Source of the DNA: Chryseobacterium sp. LAM-KRS1
GTDB lineage: Bacteria > Bacteroidota > Bacteroidia > Flavobacteriales > Weeksellaceae
Direction: 5' to 3'
Assembly (NCBI RefSeq): GCF_013184525.1
Contig: NZ_JAAOIZ010000001.1
Span: 310,001 to 374,000 of the forward strand
DNA length: 64,000 nucleotides
Shown here: in pieces, positions 25,828 to 34,805 of the stretch
Numbering within the stretch: position 1 is the stretch's first letter
How the letters are laid out: the number at the start of each line of letters is the position of its first letter
The notes under the pieces: generated by a model
The model's database searches: none
Seen by the model: the letters and a program-made list of their open reading frames with translations, nothing else
What the model was told of the DNA's origin: nothing
Made by a program: the position numbers and the translations under genes

Positions 25828-26946
25828 ATGAATTGGGAGAACATTGCCGGACAAGACAATCTGAAAAAACTTCTTAAAGATAGCATTGCAGAAAACAGAG
25901 TAAGCCACGCCCAGCTTTTCATTGGAAAGGAAGGATATGGTACATTTCCTCTGGCTTTAGCTTATGCAAAAGAAATCCTGCAGGGCGAAAATGAGCACGC
26001 CGCTTCAAAAGTTGAACACCTAAATCATTTGGATCTGCACTTTAGTTTTCCGGTATATACGGATAACAAGAACTCTTTAAGCAAAAATAAGTTTGAGGAT
26101 TTTCGCGAAATGATCTTGGCTTCTCCCTACGCAAGCTATGATGACTGGACTGCTTTTCTGGATTCTGAAAACAAACAGCTTTTTATTTCAGCTGATGAGA
26201 TAGATGATCAGAACCAGAAATTTTCTCTTAAGAGCTTTGAAGGCGGAACAAAAATTCTCATTGTATGGAGAGCAGATAAAATGAATGTAGCGGCATCCAA
26301 TAAATTTTTGAAATTCCTGGAAGAGCCACCTGCTAAAACCATTATCCTGCTTACCGCAGAAAATTCAAACGATATTTTACCCACCATACTTTCCAGAACA
26401 CAGATTGTAGAAGTTCCCAGACTTAACGATACGGATATTGCAACCTATCTTCGGAACAACTTTTCAGTATCTGATGAGCAGTCCAGGGAAATTGTTCATG
26501 AAGCTCAGGGAAATCTGAATGACGCTGTAAAACTTTTAAAATCGGGGAATAAAAATGAAGAGTTCGAACGACTTTTCATCCAATGGGTTCGGGATGCATT
26601 CCAGGTAAAAAAGAGGCCGGAATTTCTTAAAAATATCATCCTTTGGGCAAGAGAGATAGCCGGGTGGAATCGTGAGAAGCAGAAAAACTTTCTGAATTAT
26701 TGTTCTGAAATATTCAGATTGGCTTTACTGCAAAACTATCAATCTGAGGATCTGGTGTATAAAAAGATCAATGCCAATGGTTTCAATTGGGCTGGATTTT
26801 CGAAATTTATCAGTGGTGCCAATATTGAAAATATTCTTGAAGAGGTAAGTACTGCCGACCTGCATTTAACAAGAAACGGGAATCCTAAAATTATCTGGAC
26901 AGACCTCGGAATAAAGCTATCCAGATATATTCATAAAACAACATAA
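25828..26946 (+). CDS. holB: DNA polymerase III subunit delta prime
   Basis: The 372-residue clamp-loader subunit has the AAA+ delta-prime layout: WENIAGQDNLKKLLKDSIAENRVSHAQLFIGKEGYG at the N-terminus, KILIVWRADKMNVAASNKFLKFLEEPP (sensor region) and ILPTILSRTQIVEVPRL. Its P-loop is degenerate, as expected of a non-hydrolysing subunit, and the zinc module cysteines are absent. It works with DnaX and delta to load the sliding clamp. The gene is monocistronic and followed by a strong terminator. Confidence 0.93.
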   Translation: MNWENIAGQDNLKKLLKDSIAENRVSHAQLFIGKEGYGTFPLALAYAKEILQGENEHAASKVEHLNHLDLHFSFPVYTDNKNSLSKNKFEDFREMILASPYASYDDWTAFLDSENKQLFISADEIDDQNQKFSLKSFEGGTKILIVWRADKMNVAASNKFLKFLEEPPAKTIILLTAENSNDILPTILSRTQIVEVPRLNDTDIATYLRNNFSVSDEQSREIVHEAQGNLNDAVKLLKSGNKNEEFERLFIQWVRDAFQVKKRPEFLKNIILWAREIAGWNREKQKNFLNYCSEIFRLALLQNYQSEDLVYKKINANGFNWAGFSKFISGANIENILEEVSTADLHLTRNGNPKIIWTDLGIKLSRYIHKTT

Positions 26947-26967
26947 AATTTTAAAATAAGATATATG

Positions 26968-26992
26968 AGTCCGGTATAATCCGGACTTTTTT
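26968..26992 (+). terminator. Terminator of holB
   Basis: AGTCCGG pairs with CCGGACT over a six-base loop, followed by TTTTTT. Confidence 0.88.
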
Positions 26993-27305
26993 GTTTTGAA
27001 AAAAAGGAATGGTAAAGTGTTTCTTAGATACTTTTATTAGAATAAAAGCAAACAAATAATTATGATAAAAGAAGGAAGGCAGATTTCAATTTTAAATAAT
27101 TCCAATTATTTACATCATTTTTTGAAGATTCTTTCTTCGGCCAATGCTGTATTTATGACAATTTTTACCTGAAAAAATTAAATCAAATATTTAAATAGTT
27201 AATTAATTATGAATTTATTTATAATAATTAGTATTTTTATTTAATCAAAATGTATTAGTTTACAGTAAGTTATATTAAGTAAAATTAAAAATATATTAAA
27301 AAATC

Positions 27306-27345
27306 AATCAATCGTTTGATTTTTTACAAAACTTGTGTAAATTTG
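27306..27345 (+). promoter_or_regulatory. tetR-efflux promoter and TetR operator
   Basis: TTTG (27315-27318), 19 bases and TAAATTTG (27338-27345) form a textbook Bacteroidetes promoter 23 bases before the tetR start. AATCAATCGTTTGATT (27306-27321) is a 16-bp palindrome broken at only one symmetric pair, and it covers the -33 element. Autorepression by the encoded TetR protein is the simplest reading. Confidence 0.75.
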
Positions 27346-27368
27346 CAGCCTGAAAAATTAGCAGTGAC

Positions 27369-27995
27369 ATGATTTCAAAAGAAGAAAATATATTATTTGC
27401 TGCAGAAAAGCTTTTTGCTGAAAAAGGTTTTGACGGGACTTCTACAAGGGAAATCTCAAAGGCAGCGAATGTAAATATTTCTATGATCTCTTATTATTTT
27501 GGCTCAAAAGAAAAACTTTACGAGAAATTGGTAGAATACAGAATGAATGAAGGCCAGTTTTTTTCAAAAGATATTCTGGAGAGAACAGATATTAATGAAT
27601 GGGAAAAAATAGAAAAGATAGTGGACGAGTTTTCAGGAAAGGTAAAAAATAACAAATGCTTTTACCGGATTATGCAGCGTGAGCAGCTCCATGCGGAGAA
27701 CCCACAAATTGTAGAATTCCTGAAGCAAACAAAAATGGGCTTTCTTTCCATGTACTCACAGATATTAAAGAGTGGTTTGGAAAAAGGCATTTTTACCAAA
27801 AACCCCCTTATTTATTTGTTACATACTACAGTTAGCGGGACGTTATTTTACGCTTCCAATGCTAAAGAAATGTATAAAGAATTCCTGAATAACACGGAGG
27901 ACGAAGAAGCTTTCGATGAAAAATACTACACAGAACTTAATAAACATATAAAATATTTACTAAAAGACCTTTTGGGTTATGAAGAAAATAAATAA
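27369..27995 (+). CDS. TetR/AcrR-family repressor of efflux operon
   Basis: The 208-residue protein has the TetR helix-turn-helix at ~7-50: AEKLFAEKGFDGTSTREISKAANVNISMISYYFGSKEKLYEKLV. The rest is a helical ligand-binding and dimerisation domain with no recognisable ligand motif. It overlaps the TolC-like gene by 17 bases, so it leads the efflux operon. A palindrome over the promoter suggests it represses itself and the pump until a toxic ligand binds. Confidence 0.92.
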   Translation: MISKEENILFAAEKLFAEKGFDGTSTREISKAANVNISMISYYFGSKEKLYEKLVEYRMNEGQFFSKDILERTDINEWEKIEKIVDEFSGKVKNNKCFYRIMQREQLHAENPQIVEFLKQTKMGFLSMYSQILKSGLEKGIFTKNPLIYLLHTTVSGTLFYASNAKEMYKEFLNNTEDEEAFDEKYYTELNKHIKYLLKDLLGYEENK

Positions 27996-29295
27996 TTCCG
28001 TTATTGCACTTTCACTATTTATAGGAATTGCTAACATAAATGCTCAGGAGAAAAAACAACTCAGCCTTGATGAAGCTGTGAGGTTAGGTATCCAAAACAG
28101 CAAGAATCTAAAGATCGATGCCGCTAAAATAGAAGAAGCGACAGCCGACCTTTTAGAAGCAAAAAATAAACAGCTGCCGGATTTTAAGCTTTCGGGGCAG
28201 TACATGCGTTTAACGAATGCTAAAGTAGATGTAAAATTTCTGAACGAATCCGGATCAGGTGGCGGAGTAGCCTCACCGAAGTCTGTATTTTTAGGTCAGG
28301 CTAATTTATCTATGCCTATTTATGCTGGAGGAAGAATAAAATATGGAATTGAGTCTGCAAAATATCTGGTGGAGGCATCCAAACTAAGCACGGAAAATGA
28401 TAAAACTGCCATCGCTTACAATGTTGCCCAGGCTTATAATAATTTGTTTAAGGCCAACCAATCGATCAAGGTTTTAGAAGAAAACCTTACAGCTTCCAAT
28501 CAAAGAGATGAGACTTTTCTTAAAATGGAAAATAACGGATTGATCGCAAGAAATGACCGTTTAAAAGCAAATCTTCAAACCTCAGATATTGAATTGCAGC
28601 TACTGGAAGCCAAAAATAACTACAATATTGCAAACATCAATATGGACCTGTTACTAGGAATTCCTGAAACAACAATTATTGAAGTGGATCCCAATTATAT
28701 AGATGAAGCTGAGGATGCTAAGCCTGTGGATTACTATCTGAATGAGGCTCAGCAAAATCGTAAAGATCTACAAGCCTTAAGCCAGCAAAGAAGGGCTGCA
28801 GAGTTGGGAAGTAGAGCTGCAAAAGCTGAAAACTTACCTACCATTGCATTAACGGGAGGGTATATTGCAGCAGATGCACCCAACTTTTTAACGGTTTACA
28901 ATGCCGTAAACGTAGGCATAGGGATACAGTATAATCTGGCTAATATCTGGAAGAAGAATTCATCTTTGAGACAATCCAAGGCGAGAGAAAAACAACTGGA
29001 AGCAAGCAATGAACTTTTAAATGACAATATAAAGCTTGATGTAAACAGAGAATATCAGAATACAAACTATTCTAAGCAAAGGATTGCTGTATTTGAAAAA
29101 TCTGCAATTCAGGCTAATGAAAACTATAGAATTACTAAAAATAAGTTCGATAATGGTTTAGCCACCATGACCGAACTCCTGGATGCAGATGCTGCTCAGA
29201 TCTCAGCCAACGTAGGAGTGATCAATGCAAAAGCAGATGCCGCATTAGCTTACAGAAAACTATTACAAACTACAGGAACTTTAACAATTAAATAA
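27979..29295 (+). CDS. TolC-family outer-membrane efflux channel
   Basis: The 438-residue protein has a signal peptide (IALSLFIGIANINAQ) and the duplicated coiled-coil layout of outer-membrane efflux proteins: LSLDEAVRLGIQNSKNLKIDAAKIEEA near the start and YRITKNKFDNGLATMTELLDADAAQ in the second repeat. It forms the trimeric exit duct for the HlyD-like adaptor and DHA2 pump encoded next. The start overlaps the tetR 3' end, giving translational coupling. Confidence 0.93.
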   Translation: MKKINNSVIALSLFIGIANINAQEKKQLSLDEAVRLGIQNSKNLKIDAAKIEEATADLLEAKNKQLPDFKLSGQYMRLTNAKVDVKFLNESGSGGGVASPKSVFLGQANLSMPIYAGGRIKYGIESAKYLVEASKLSTENDKTAIAYNVAQAYNNLFKANQSIKVLEENLTASNQRDETFLKMENNGLIARNDRLKANLQTSDIELQLLEAKNNYNIANINMDLLLGIPETTIIEVDPNYIDEAEDAKPVDYYLNEAQQNRKDLQALSQQRRAAELGSRAAKAENLPTIALTGGYIAADAPNFLTVYNAVNVGIGIQYNLANIWKKNSSLRQSKAREKQLEASNELLNDNIKLDVNREYQNTNYSKQRIAVFEKSAIQANENYRITKNKFDNGLATMTELLDADAAQISANVGVINAKADAALAYRKLLQTTGTLTIK

Positions 29296-29310
29296 AAGAA
29301 TAATACCACA

Positions 29311-30423
29311 ATGGAAAATAATAAAACAGAACAAGCAGAGAACTTAGAACCAAAAAAGAAGAAAAGTTTAGTTTTCCCTATCATTTTAGCGGTTGTGTTA
29401 ATCGGAGGTGGAATTTATGGATATAGAACTTATTCTTACGGACAGGTGCATGAAGAAACGGATGACGCCCAGATTGCATCCAATATGAGTCCTGTAATTT
29501 CTAAAGTATCAGGATATGTAAAAGAGATAAAAGTAAAAGATAACCAGTTTGTAAAAAAAGGAGATACTCTGGTTATTTTAGATAGCAGAGACCAGAAAAT
29601 GGCATTAGAGCAAGCTGAAGCAGCATTGGCAACAGCAAAAAGTAATATTTCAACTGCTCAGGCTACTACAACAGCTACTTCTAAAAACATCGGAAGCTCT
29701 GAAGCTGCGGTAGCAACAGCAAATGCCCAGATCGAAGCTGCAAAAGTAAATGTCTGGAAAACTTCTTCTGACCTGAAAAGATATGCTAATCTTGTAAAAG
29801 ATCATTCTATTACAGAACAACAATATGAGCAGGCGCTTGCTGCAAAACAATCCGCAGATAAGCAGTTGCAGGTTTTAGTGGAGCAGAGAAATCAGATCGC
29901 TCAACAGACAGGTATTGCTTCTTCTCAGACTGCAGCTAGTTCTCAACAGATAAGTGTAGCCAATTCAGTGGCACAACAAAGACAGGTAGATGTGGAAAAT
30001 GCAAGATTAAACTTGTCTTACACGATTATTCTGGCTTCTGAAGACGGATATGTAGGAAAAGTTCCGATTCAGGTTGGACAATACCTTCAGGCAGGTGCAC
30101 AGTTATTCAGTGTAGTGAAAAATGACCAGAAATGGGTGGTTGCGAACTTTAAAGAAACTCAGGTTGACAAAATGATTGAGGGACAAAAAGTAAAAATAGA
30201 AATTGATGCTTTCCCTGATCAGGAATTTGAAGGGGTTGTAAGCTCTTTCTCACCTGCAACCGGTGCTACATTCTCTATCCTGCCTCCGGATAATGCAAGT
30301 GGTAACTTCGTAAAAGTGGTACAAAGACTTCCTGTAAAAATTGATTTTGTAAAACTGGATCCGAATATCGCTAAAAAACTGAGAACAGGAATGAATGTGA
30401 AAGCTGAAGTTTCGCTAAAATAA
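29311..30423 (+). CDS. HlyD/EmrA-family periplasmic adaptor
   Basis: This 370-residue membrane-fusion protein has one N-terminal transmembrane helix (SLVFPIILAVVLIGGGIYGY, ~24-43). The biotinyl-lipoyl half-motifs are VHEETDDAQIASNMSPVISKVSGYV and YTIILASEDGYVGKV, typical of EmrA. Between them is a long alpha-hairpin rich in Ala and Gln (~95-220). It bridges the inner-membrane pump and the TolC-like channel. It starts 15 bases after the channel gene. Confidence 0.93.
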   Translation: MENNKTEQAENLEPKKKKSLVFPIILAVVLIGGGIYGYRTYSYGQVHEETDDAQIASNMSPVISKVSGYVKEIKVKDNQFVKKGDTLVILDSRDQKMALEQAEAALATAKSNISTAQATTTATSKNIGSSEAAVATANAQIEAAKVNVWKTSSDLKRYANLVKDHSITEQQYEQALAAKQSADKQLQVLVEQRNQIAQQTGIASSQTAASSQQISVANSVAQQRQVDVENARLNLSYTIILASEDGYVGKVPIQVGQYLQAGAQLFSVVKNDQKWVVANFKETQVDKMIEGQKVKIEIDAFPDQEFEGVVSSFSPATGATFSILPPDNASGNFVKVVQRLPVKIDFVKLDPNIAKKLRTGMNVKAEVSLK

Positions 30424-30500
30424 ATATGTAAAATGTATTGATGTAGAATGTTTTTATGATTTAGATAGATTAAGCAAACATAATAACGGGTTTGTCTTCA

Positions 30501-30533
30501 ATTGAGAAATCTTTAATCTTTAAATTTCTCAAT
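30501..30533 (+). promoter_or_regulatory. Hairpin in the adaptor-pump gap
   Basis: ATTGAGAAAT (30501-30510) and ATTTCTCAAT (30524-30533) form a perfect ten-base-pair stem with a 13-base loop. It lies in the 163-base gap between the adaptor and pump genes and lacks a T-run. Attenuation, an RNA processing site or a separate operator are possible. Confidence 0.4.
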
Positions 30534-30586
30534 CCTTAAATCAATCATTTCACATTCATACAATTGTACATCACACAAAATTAACT

Positions 30587-32164
30587 ATGCAAGATTCATT
30601 AGTAGAATATGGAGCCCGGAGAGTGATCATTACGATCACAGCTATTCTTTGTGCTCTGCTTGAAATTGTGGATTCCACGATTGTAAACGTTGCCCTCAAT
30701 GAAATGAAAGGTAACCTGGGATCTACACTTTCTGAAGTGGGTTGGGTAATTACGGCTTATGCTATAGGTAACGTAATTATCGTACCAATGACGAGTTGGC
30801 TGTCACAGCAGTTCGGACGTCGGAATTATTTTGCAGCCTCTATTATCATCTTTACCATATTTTCATTTTTATGTGGAAATGCAACCAATATCTGGGAACT
30901 CGTATTCTTCAGATTGTGCCAGGGTATTGGTGGAGGCGCATTATTGGTAACCTCACAGACCATTATCACGGAATCATATCCTGTTGAAAAAAGAAGTATG
31001 GCTCAGGCGATTTATGGTTTAGGGGTAATCATTGGTCCAACTTTGGGACCACCTTTAGGAGGATATATTGTAGATAACTTTAGCTGGCCTTATATTTTCT
31101 ATATCAATATTCCAATTGGTATTGCAGCAACTCTGATGACTTTACAATTTGTAAAAAGTCCCAAATATGCCGAGAAGAGAAAAGCTTCTGATGTCGACTG
31201 GCTTGGAATTGCCCTGTTAGCCGTTACTGTGGGTTCTTTACAGTTTATCCTGGAAAGAGGTCATGAAGAAGACTGGTTTGCAAGTGGAATGATCGTTACC
31301 TTTACCGTAACCGCTGTATTAGGATTTATACTGTTTCTCTGGAGGGAGCTTACCTTTAAATTTCCTATTGTTGAATTAAGGGTTCTGAAGAACAGTAATT
31401 TAAGGATCGGAACGGCGATGTCTTTTGTATTAGGATTTGGGCTGTATGGGTCTACATTTATTGTCCCTTTATACACTCAAAGTATCTTAGGCTGGACTGC
31501 CCTGCAATCGGGTGCATTGATGATCCCTGCAGCATTAACTACCGCCTTCATGATGCCTATCATCGGGAGATTGCTTTCTAAAGGAGCAAAGCAGCAGATT
31601 CTGGTTTCCTTAGGATTGTTCATTTTCTTTGTTTATAGTTTCTGGGGATATAAGATCCTTACACCAGACACCAGTAAAGAAGCCTTTTTCTGGATGTTGA
31701 TTGTAAGAGGAGCCGGATTAGGACTCTTGTTCATACCGATTACTTCCTTGTCGCTAAGTACATTGAAAGGTCAGGAAATTGGACAGGGTGCAGCTTTTAC
31801 GGGGATGATGAGACAGTTGGGTGGTTCTTTTGGTATTGCTGCCATTACAACCTTTATTGCCAATGCAAGTCAGAAGTACAGGGTGAATCTTATTACCCAT
31901 CTCGATAGTGATAGTTTTGAGGTTCAGCAGCGTTTAGCAACACTGAAAGCAAGTTTTATCTCCAAAGGGATGACTCCTGATGCTGCATTGAACGCGGCCT
32001 ATAAAATGCTTGATCTTTCAGTAACAAAACAGGCAACGGTACTGTCTTATATGGATGTTTTCCTTTATTTAGGGGTAGCCTTCCTGATTTGTATACCATT
32101 TATCCTCTTCGTGAAAGAGCGAAAAAGTAAAGAAAAAATAGATTTGAGTGAAGCCATGCACTAA
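30587..32164 (+). CDS. DHA2-family (EmrB-like) drug/H+ antiporter
   Basis: The 525-residue inner-membrane protein has about 14 hydrophobic segments, the DHA2 number. Major facilitator motifs are visible: SWLSQQFGRRNYF (motif A, loop 2-3), LCQGIGGGALLVTSQTII (motif B region) and GLGVIIGPTLGPPLGGYIVDNFSWPYIFYINIPIG (motif C, antiporter signature). It probably exports hydrophobic drugs, bile-like or phenolic compounds through the TolC-like channel. It is the last gene of the tetR-led operon and ends at a very strong terminator. Confidence 0.94.
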   Translation: MQDSLVEYGARRVIITITAILCALLEIVDSTIVNVALNEMKGNLGSTLSEVGWVITAYAIGNVIIVPMTSWLSQQFGRRNYFAASIIIFTIFSFLCGNATNIWELVFFRLCQGIGGGALLVTSQTIITESYPVEKRSMAQAIYGLGVIIGPTLGPPLGGYIVDNFSWPYIFYINIPIGIAATLMTLQFVKSPKYAEKRKASDVDWLGIALLAVTVGSLQFILERGHEEDWFASGMIVTFTVTAVLGFILFLWRELTFKFPIVELRVLKNSNLRIGTAMSFVLGFGLYGSTFIVPLYTQSILGWTALQSGALMIPAALTTAFMMPIIGRLLSKGAKQQILVSLGLFIFFVYSFWGYKILTPDTSKEAFFWMLIVRGAGLGLLFIPITSLSLSTLKGQEIGQGAAFTGMMRQLGGSFGIAAITTFIANASQKYRVNLITHLDSDSFEVQQRLATLKASFISKGMTPDAALNAAYKMLDLSVTKQATVLSYMDVFLYLGVAFLICIPFILFVKERKSKEKIDLSEAMH

Positions 32165-32175
32165 ATTTAAATTAA

Positions 32176-32208
32176 AAATACCTCCGGAATCCGGAGGTAT
32201 TTTTTTAT
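32176..32208 (+). terminator. Bidirectional terminator, efflux operon and DoxDA
   Basis: A twelve-base-pair stem (AAATACCTCCGG and complement) with a three-base loop is flanked by an A-run on the left and a T-run on the right. It lies between two convergent genes and can serve both. Confidence 0.88.
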
Positions 32209-32218
32209 GCTGAAAAGT

Positions 32219-33229
32219 TTAAAGATCAGCAAACCATTCAGCTCCGCTGATGTCAATCAGCTTTACGCGATGGATCATATTTCTTTTGTCTGAGATATCT
32301 TCAATATTGAATTTGAGATCTGCCTTGGCTCCAAGCGGAATGATCAGGCTGTGTTTCCCTGGCTTTACCCTGGCTACATAATGATTCTGAATATTTTCCG
32401 ATTGCAGTTCCGAAAGTTCTTTCTGGGTCAATGCTTTTAAAATTATCCCATCTTTATCTAAAATATGAATACCGATCAGAAACGAACCGTAGACGTCAGC
32501 ACCCTCGGTTCTGTATACCTCAAAATGAATGGTATTACGGTTAAGGGAAAGATTTGAAATCTCAACTTTGGGTTGAACTGATTTATTATGCAAAGTTCCC
32601 CAGACTCCTCCATGAAAATATTGATTGGTAAAGAGGGTAAGTCCCATAATAAAAACAGAACCTGTAAGCACAAAATATCTGGGATTCTGGATAGGGAGAT
32701 GACCTGAGGCGAGCCATGGGAACCATTTTTTAGAAGTGAAACTGATCTTCTTCTTTAAAAAGTAGTCATCCAGGGAAAAAGGACCACTGCCTGTAAGAAA
32801 TAATGTGAACCCACCCGCAATTCCCAGAACACCGATTTGCCATTCGTCCAGACATGTTGTTCCCAGCCAGCCTGATCCCAGAAGAATTCCTAAAGCCAGT
32901 CCAAAAATTCCAATGCTCATGAGACGGGTAAACAATCCAAAAATGACCGCTAGTCCTACAATCGCTTCTATGATGGTAAAAACTACCATAGAGGTGTGCA
33001 ATGCATCGGGATGGGTAACAAGGTATTCTATAGCTGGTTTGATCCCCAAAGCATTGGGCAGGAAATGATTGAATTTTTCGCCGATATATCCTTTTACTTC
33101 GGGATCCAGTTTATTTTCCAGGACCAGACGCCGCCAAAAAGCTGAAAAGTAAGTCCATCCGATGACCATGCGGACGGATAATGTATATAAACCAGCATGA
33201 TCCGTAAGCTGGTAAGTTGTATTTTTCAT
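32219..33229 (-). CDS. DoxD-DoxA fusion (TQO-like/DoxX-family membrane protein)
   Basis: This 336-residue protein joins two domains. Residues ~1-165 have four or five hydrophobic helices with SVRMVIGWTYFSAFWRRLVLEN and GLFTRLMSIGIFGLALGILLGSGWLGTTCLDEWQIG, matching the DoxD subunit of archaeal thiosulfate:quinone oxidoreductase. After a transmembrane helix at ~178-200, residues ~205-336 form a beta domain like DoxA (SGAEWFADL at the end). In Acidianus these are separate subunits; the fusion occurs in Bacteroidetes. Whether it oxidises thiosulfate here is unproven. It is last of three same-strand genes. Confidence 0.72.
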   Translation of the reverse strand: MKNTTYQLTDHAGLYTLSVRMVIGWTYFSAFWRRLVLENKLDPEVKGYIGEKFNHFLPNALGIKPAIEYLVTHPDALHTSMVVFTIIEAIVGLAVIFGLFTRLMSIGIFGLALGILLGSGWLGTTCLDEWQIGVLGIAGGFTLFLTGSGPFSLDDYFLKKKISFTSKKWFPWLASGHLPIQNPRYFVLTGSVFIMGLTLFTNQYFHGGVWGTLHNKSVQPKVEISNLSLNRNTIHFEVYRTEGADVYGSFLIGIHILDKDGIILKALTQKELSELQSENIQNHYVARVKPGKHSLIIPLGAKADLKFNIEDISDKRNMIHRVKLIDISGAEWFADL

Positions 33230-33258
33230 TGAATGTATATTTTACTGAATAATTAAAA

Positions 33259-33663
33259 TTAAAAATGACCGGAGGTAATCTCCTGTGCTATATCCAATTT
33301 TAATTGTTGAAATAAAATATACCTTGGTGGGCTATTTCCTGAAGTTGTTCCGGAATAGGTATTGCAAATTTGTTTACCTTCTTTTAAAGGATGTAAGCAG
33401 ATATGCAAATAGAAGAAAAAGCCTTTTACCGATTTGGATTGTATTGATGAAATAAGTGTTTTCTGTGATGAGTTCGTAATCAAACTATCACAGCTGAAAG
33501 TGGGATTGGAAGTAACTCTTACCTTATTTAAAGGGCTGATATATTGGATATCGAAAATACCTAACAGGTCCCTTTTTACAGAACAGGGAGATAATGAAAA
33601 CATCAAAACAAGCATGATAATGATTGTTTTGTAGGTTCTCGTATGTATTTTGTAGTCCTGCAT
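33259..33663 (-). CDS. Small secreted or membrane-anchored protein, unknown
   Basis: I do not recognise the family. From the ATG at 33663 it has 134 residues with a hydrophobic N-terminal segment (TIIIMLVLMFSLSPCSVK) that could be a lipoprotein signal. A mature part follows with VTSNPTFSCDSLITNSSQ and a C-terminal HICLHPLKEGKQICNTYSG. An ATG at 33672 is an alternative start. It lies 30 bases before the DoxD-DoxA gene and 31 after the hydrolase gene, all on one strand. That spacing, and four cysteines, suggest an exported partner, but no function can be assigned. Confidence 0.5.
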   Translation of the reverse strand: MQDYKIHTRTYKTIIIMLVLMFSLSPCSVKRDLLGIFDIQYISPLNKVRVTSNPTFSCDSLITNSSQKTLISSIQSKSVKGFFFYLHICLHPLKEGKQICNTYSGTTSGNSPPRYILFQQLKLDIAQEITSGHF

Positions 33664-33702
33664 GATCTGCAAAACTAAGTTTTTATAATGGAATGAAAGA
33701 AT

Positions 33703-34617
33703 TTAATGCAGATGCTCAACCATAAATTTTAAAAACTCATCCTGCTGGTCTACAAATAAATAGTGAGAGCAGTTGTCAATAAGATCGAAGTTCTCTTTTC
33801 CTACTATTGTTTGAAGATCATTGATCTGCTTTTCAGAAAATATAGCATCATTCTTTCCATAGACCGCAAAGATAGGGACATCTTTCTTTTTTATATTTTT
33901 TAAAACACTGATATTATTAAGATTATTCCTGCTTTCATTTTTATAGAATTTCAGAGGTGAATCAGGGTTTCTGTAATTCTGTTTATAAAAATCACCTGCT
34001 TCGTATTCTTTTCTGAGCTGCCGACTTTTGGGTGTTGGATTGGGCATGGAAAAGAAATTCATATCACCCGCAATATTATAGCAGCTTTTTCTGTACTCTG
34101 CGGAGTTTTTCGGTAAACCTTCAATGTCTGTAATCTGCTTTAATTTTGATGGATCACTCTTAAATTTTTCCCTGGCTTCTTTCAGAATATGATCATAGGT
34201 TTCCTGTTGCGAAAACAAAGCACCTGCAAGCGTTAATGAGCTTACTTTTTGAGGATATTGATTCGTAAATAAAGTCGCTATGATCCCTCCAAAACTATGT
34301 CCCAGAATATTTGCTTTATTCAGACCATACAGTTTGTAAATATTGAGCAAATCATCAAAACTTTCTTTAAAAGTCATTGTTGCCTGGTCATCTTTCGATC
34401 GTCCTTCACCGCGTCTGTCGTAAACAATTACATAAAACCCTTTATTAGCCAATGCCTCAGCTGTAGTTCCTTCAAATAATGTAGCATTTCCGCTGGGTCC
34501 GCCATGAATAAAAATAACAGGCGGATTTTCCTTGTTTCCGTAATCCCTGGAGTAAATTGTCTGTGCTTTCAATGAGCATACAAATAAGAGGAGAAGAAGT
34601 GAAATAATCTGTTTCAT
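33703..34617 (-). CDS. Secreted alpha/beta hydrolase (prolyl aminopeptidase-like)
   Basis: The 304-residue protein has a signal peptide (ISLLLLLFVCSLKAQ). Its alpha/beta-hydrolase fold shows the oxyanion segment FIHGGPSG, then YDRRGEGRS, the nucleophile elbow GHSFGG (Ser), an acid in VYGKNDAIF and a final His in DNCSHYLF. HGGPSG and DRRGEGRS resemble proline iminopeptidases. The substrate is not determined; esterases share these motifs. It heads the three-gene minus-strand group ending with the DoxD-DoxA fusion. Confidence 0.85.
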   Translation of the reverse strand: MKQIISLLLLLFVCSLKAQTIYSRDYGNKENPPVIFIHGGPSGNATLFEGTTAEALANKGFYVIVYDRRGEGRSKDDQATMTFKESFDDLLNIYKLYGLNKANILGHSFGGIIATLFTNQYPQKVSSLTLAGALFSQQETYDHILKEAREKFKSDPSKLKQITDIEGLPKNSAEYRKSCYNIAGDMNFFSMPNPTPKSRQLRKEYEAGDFYKQNYRNPDSPLKFYKNESRNNLNNISVLKNIKKKDVPIFAVYGKNDAIFSEKQINDLQTIVGKENFDLIDNCSHYLFVDQQDEFLKFMVEHLH

Positions 34618-34805
34618 AGCACTCGGATATAAATATAAGAAGATGGTAAAGATAAAATAATTAATAATAAAGAAGTATTACATTTTCCTGTCATTTAATT
34701 TATGATAAAAAATTCTGTAATTCGTCAAAATAGCTACAACGATACTCAATATGGCTACTTTTAATTTTTAATTTCTAAAGACCTTTGTATCATAAAATCA
34801 GAACA

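Larger units (their letters stand above)
26947..27368. other. Intergenic region upstream of tetR
   Basis: It holds the holB terminator on the left and the tetR promoter/operator on the right. The middle (26993-27300) is AT-rich with no gene that I can support. Confidence 0.55.
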
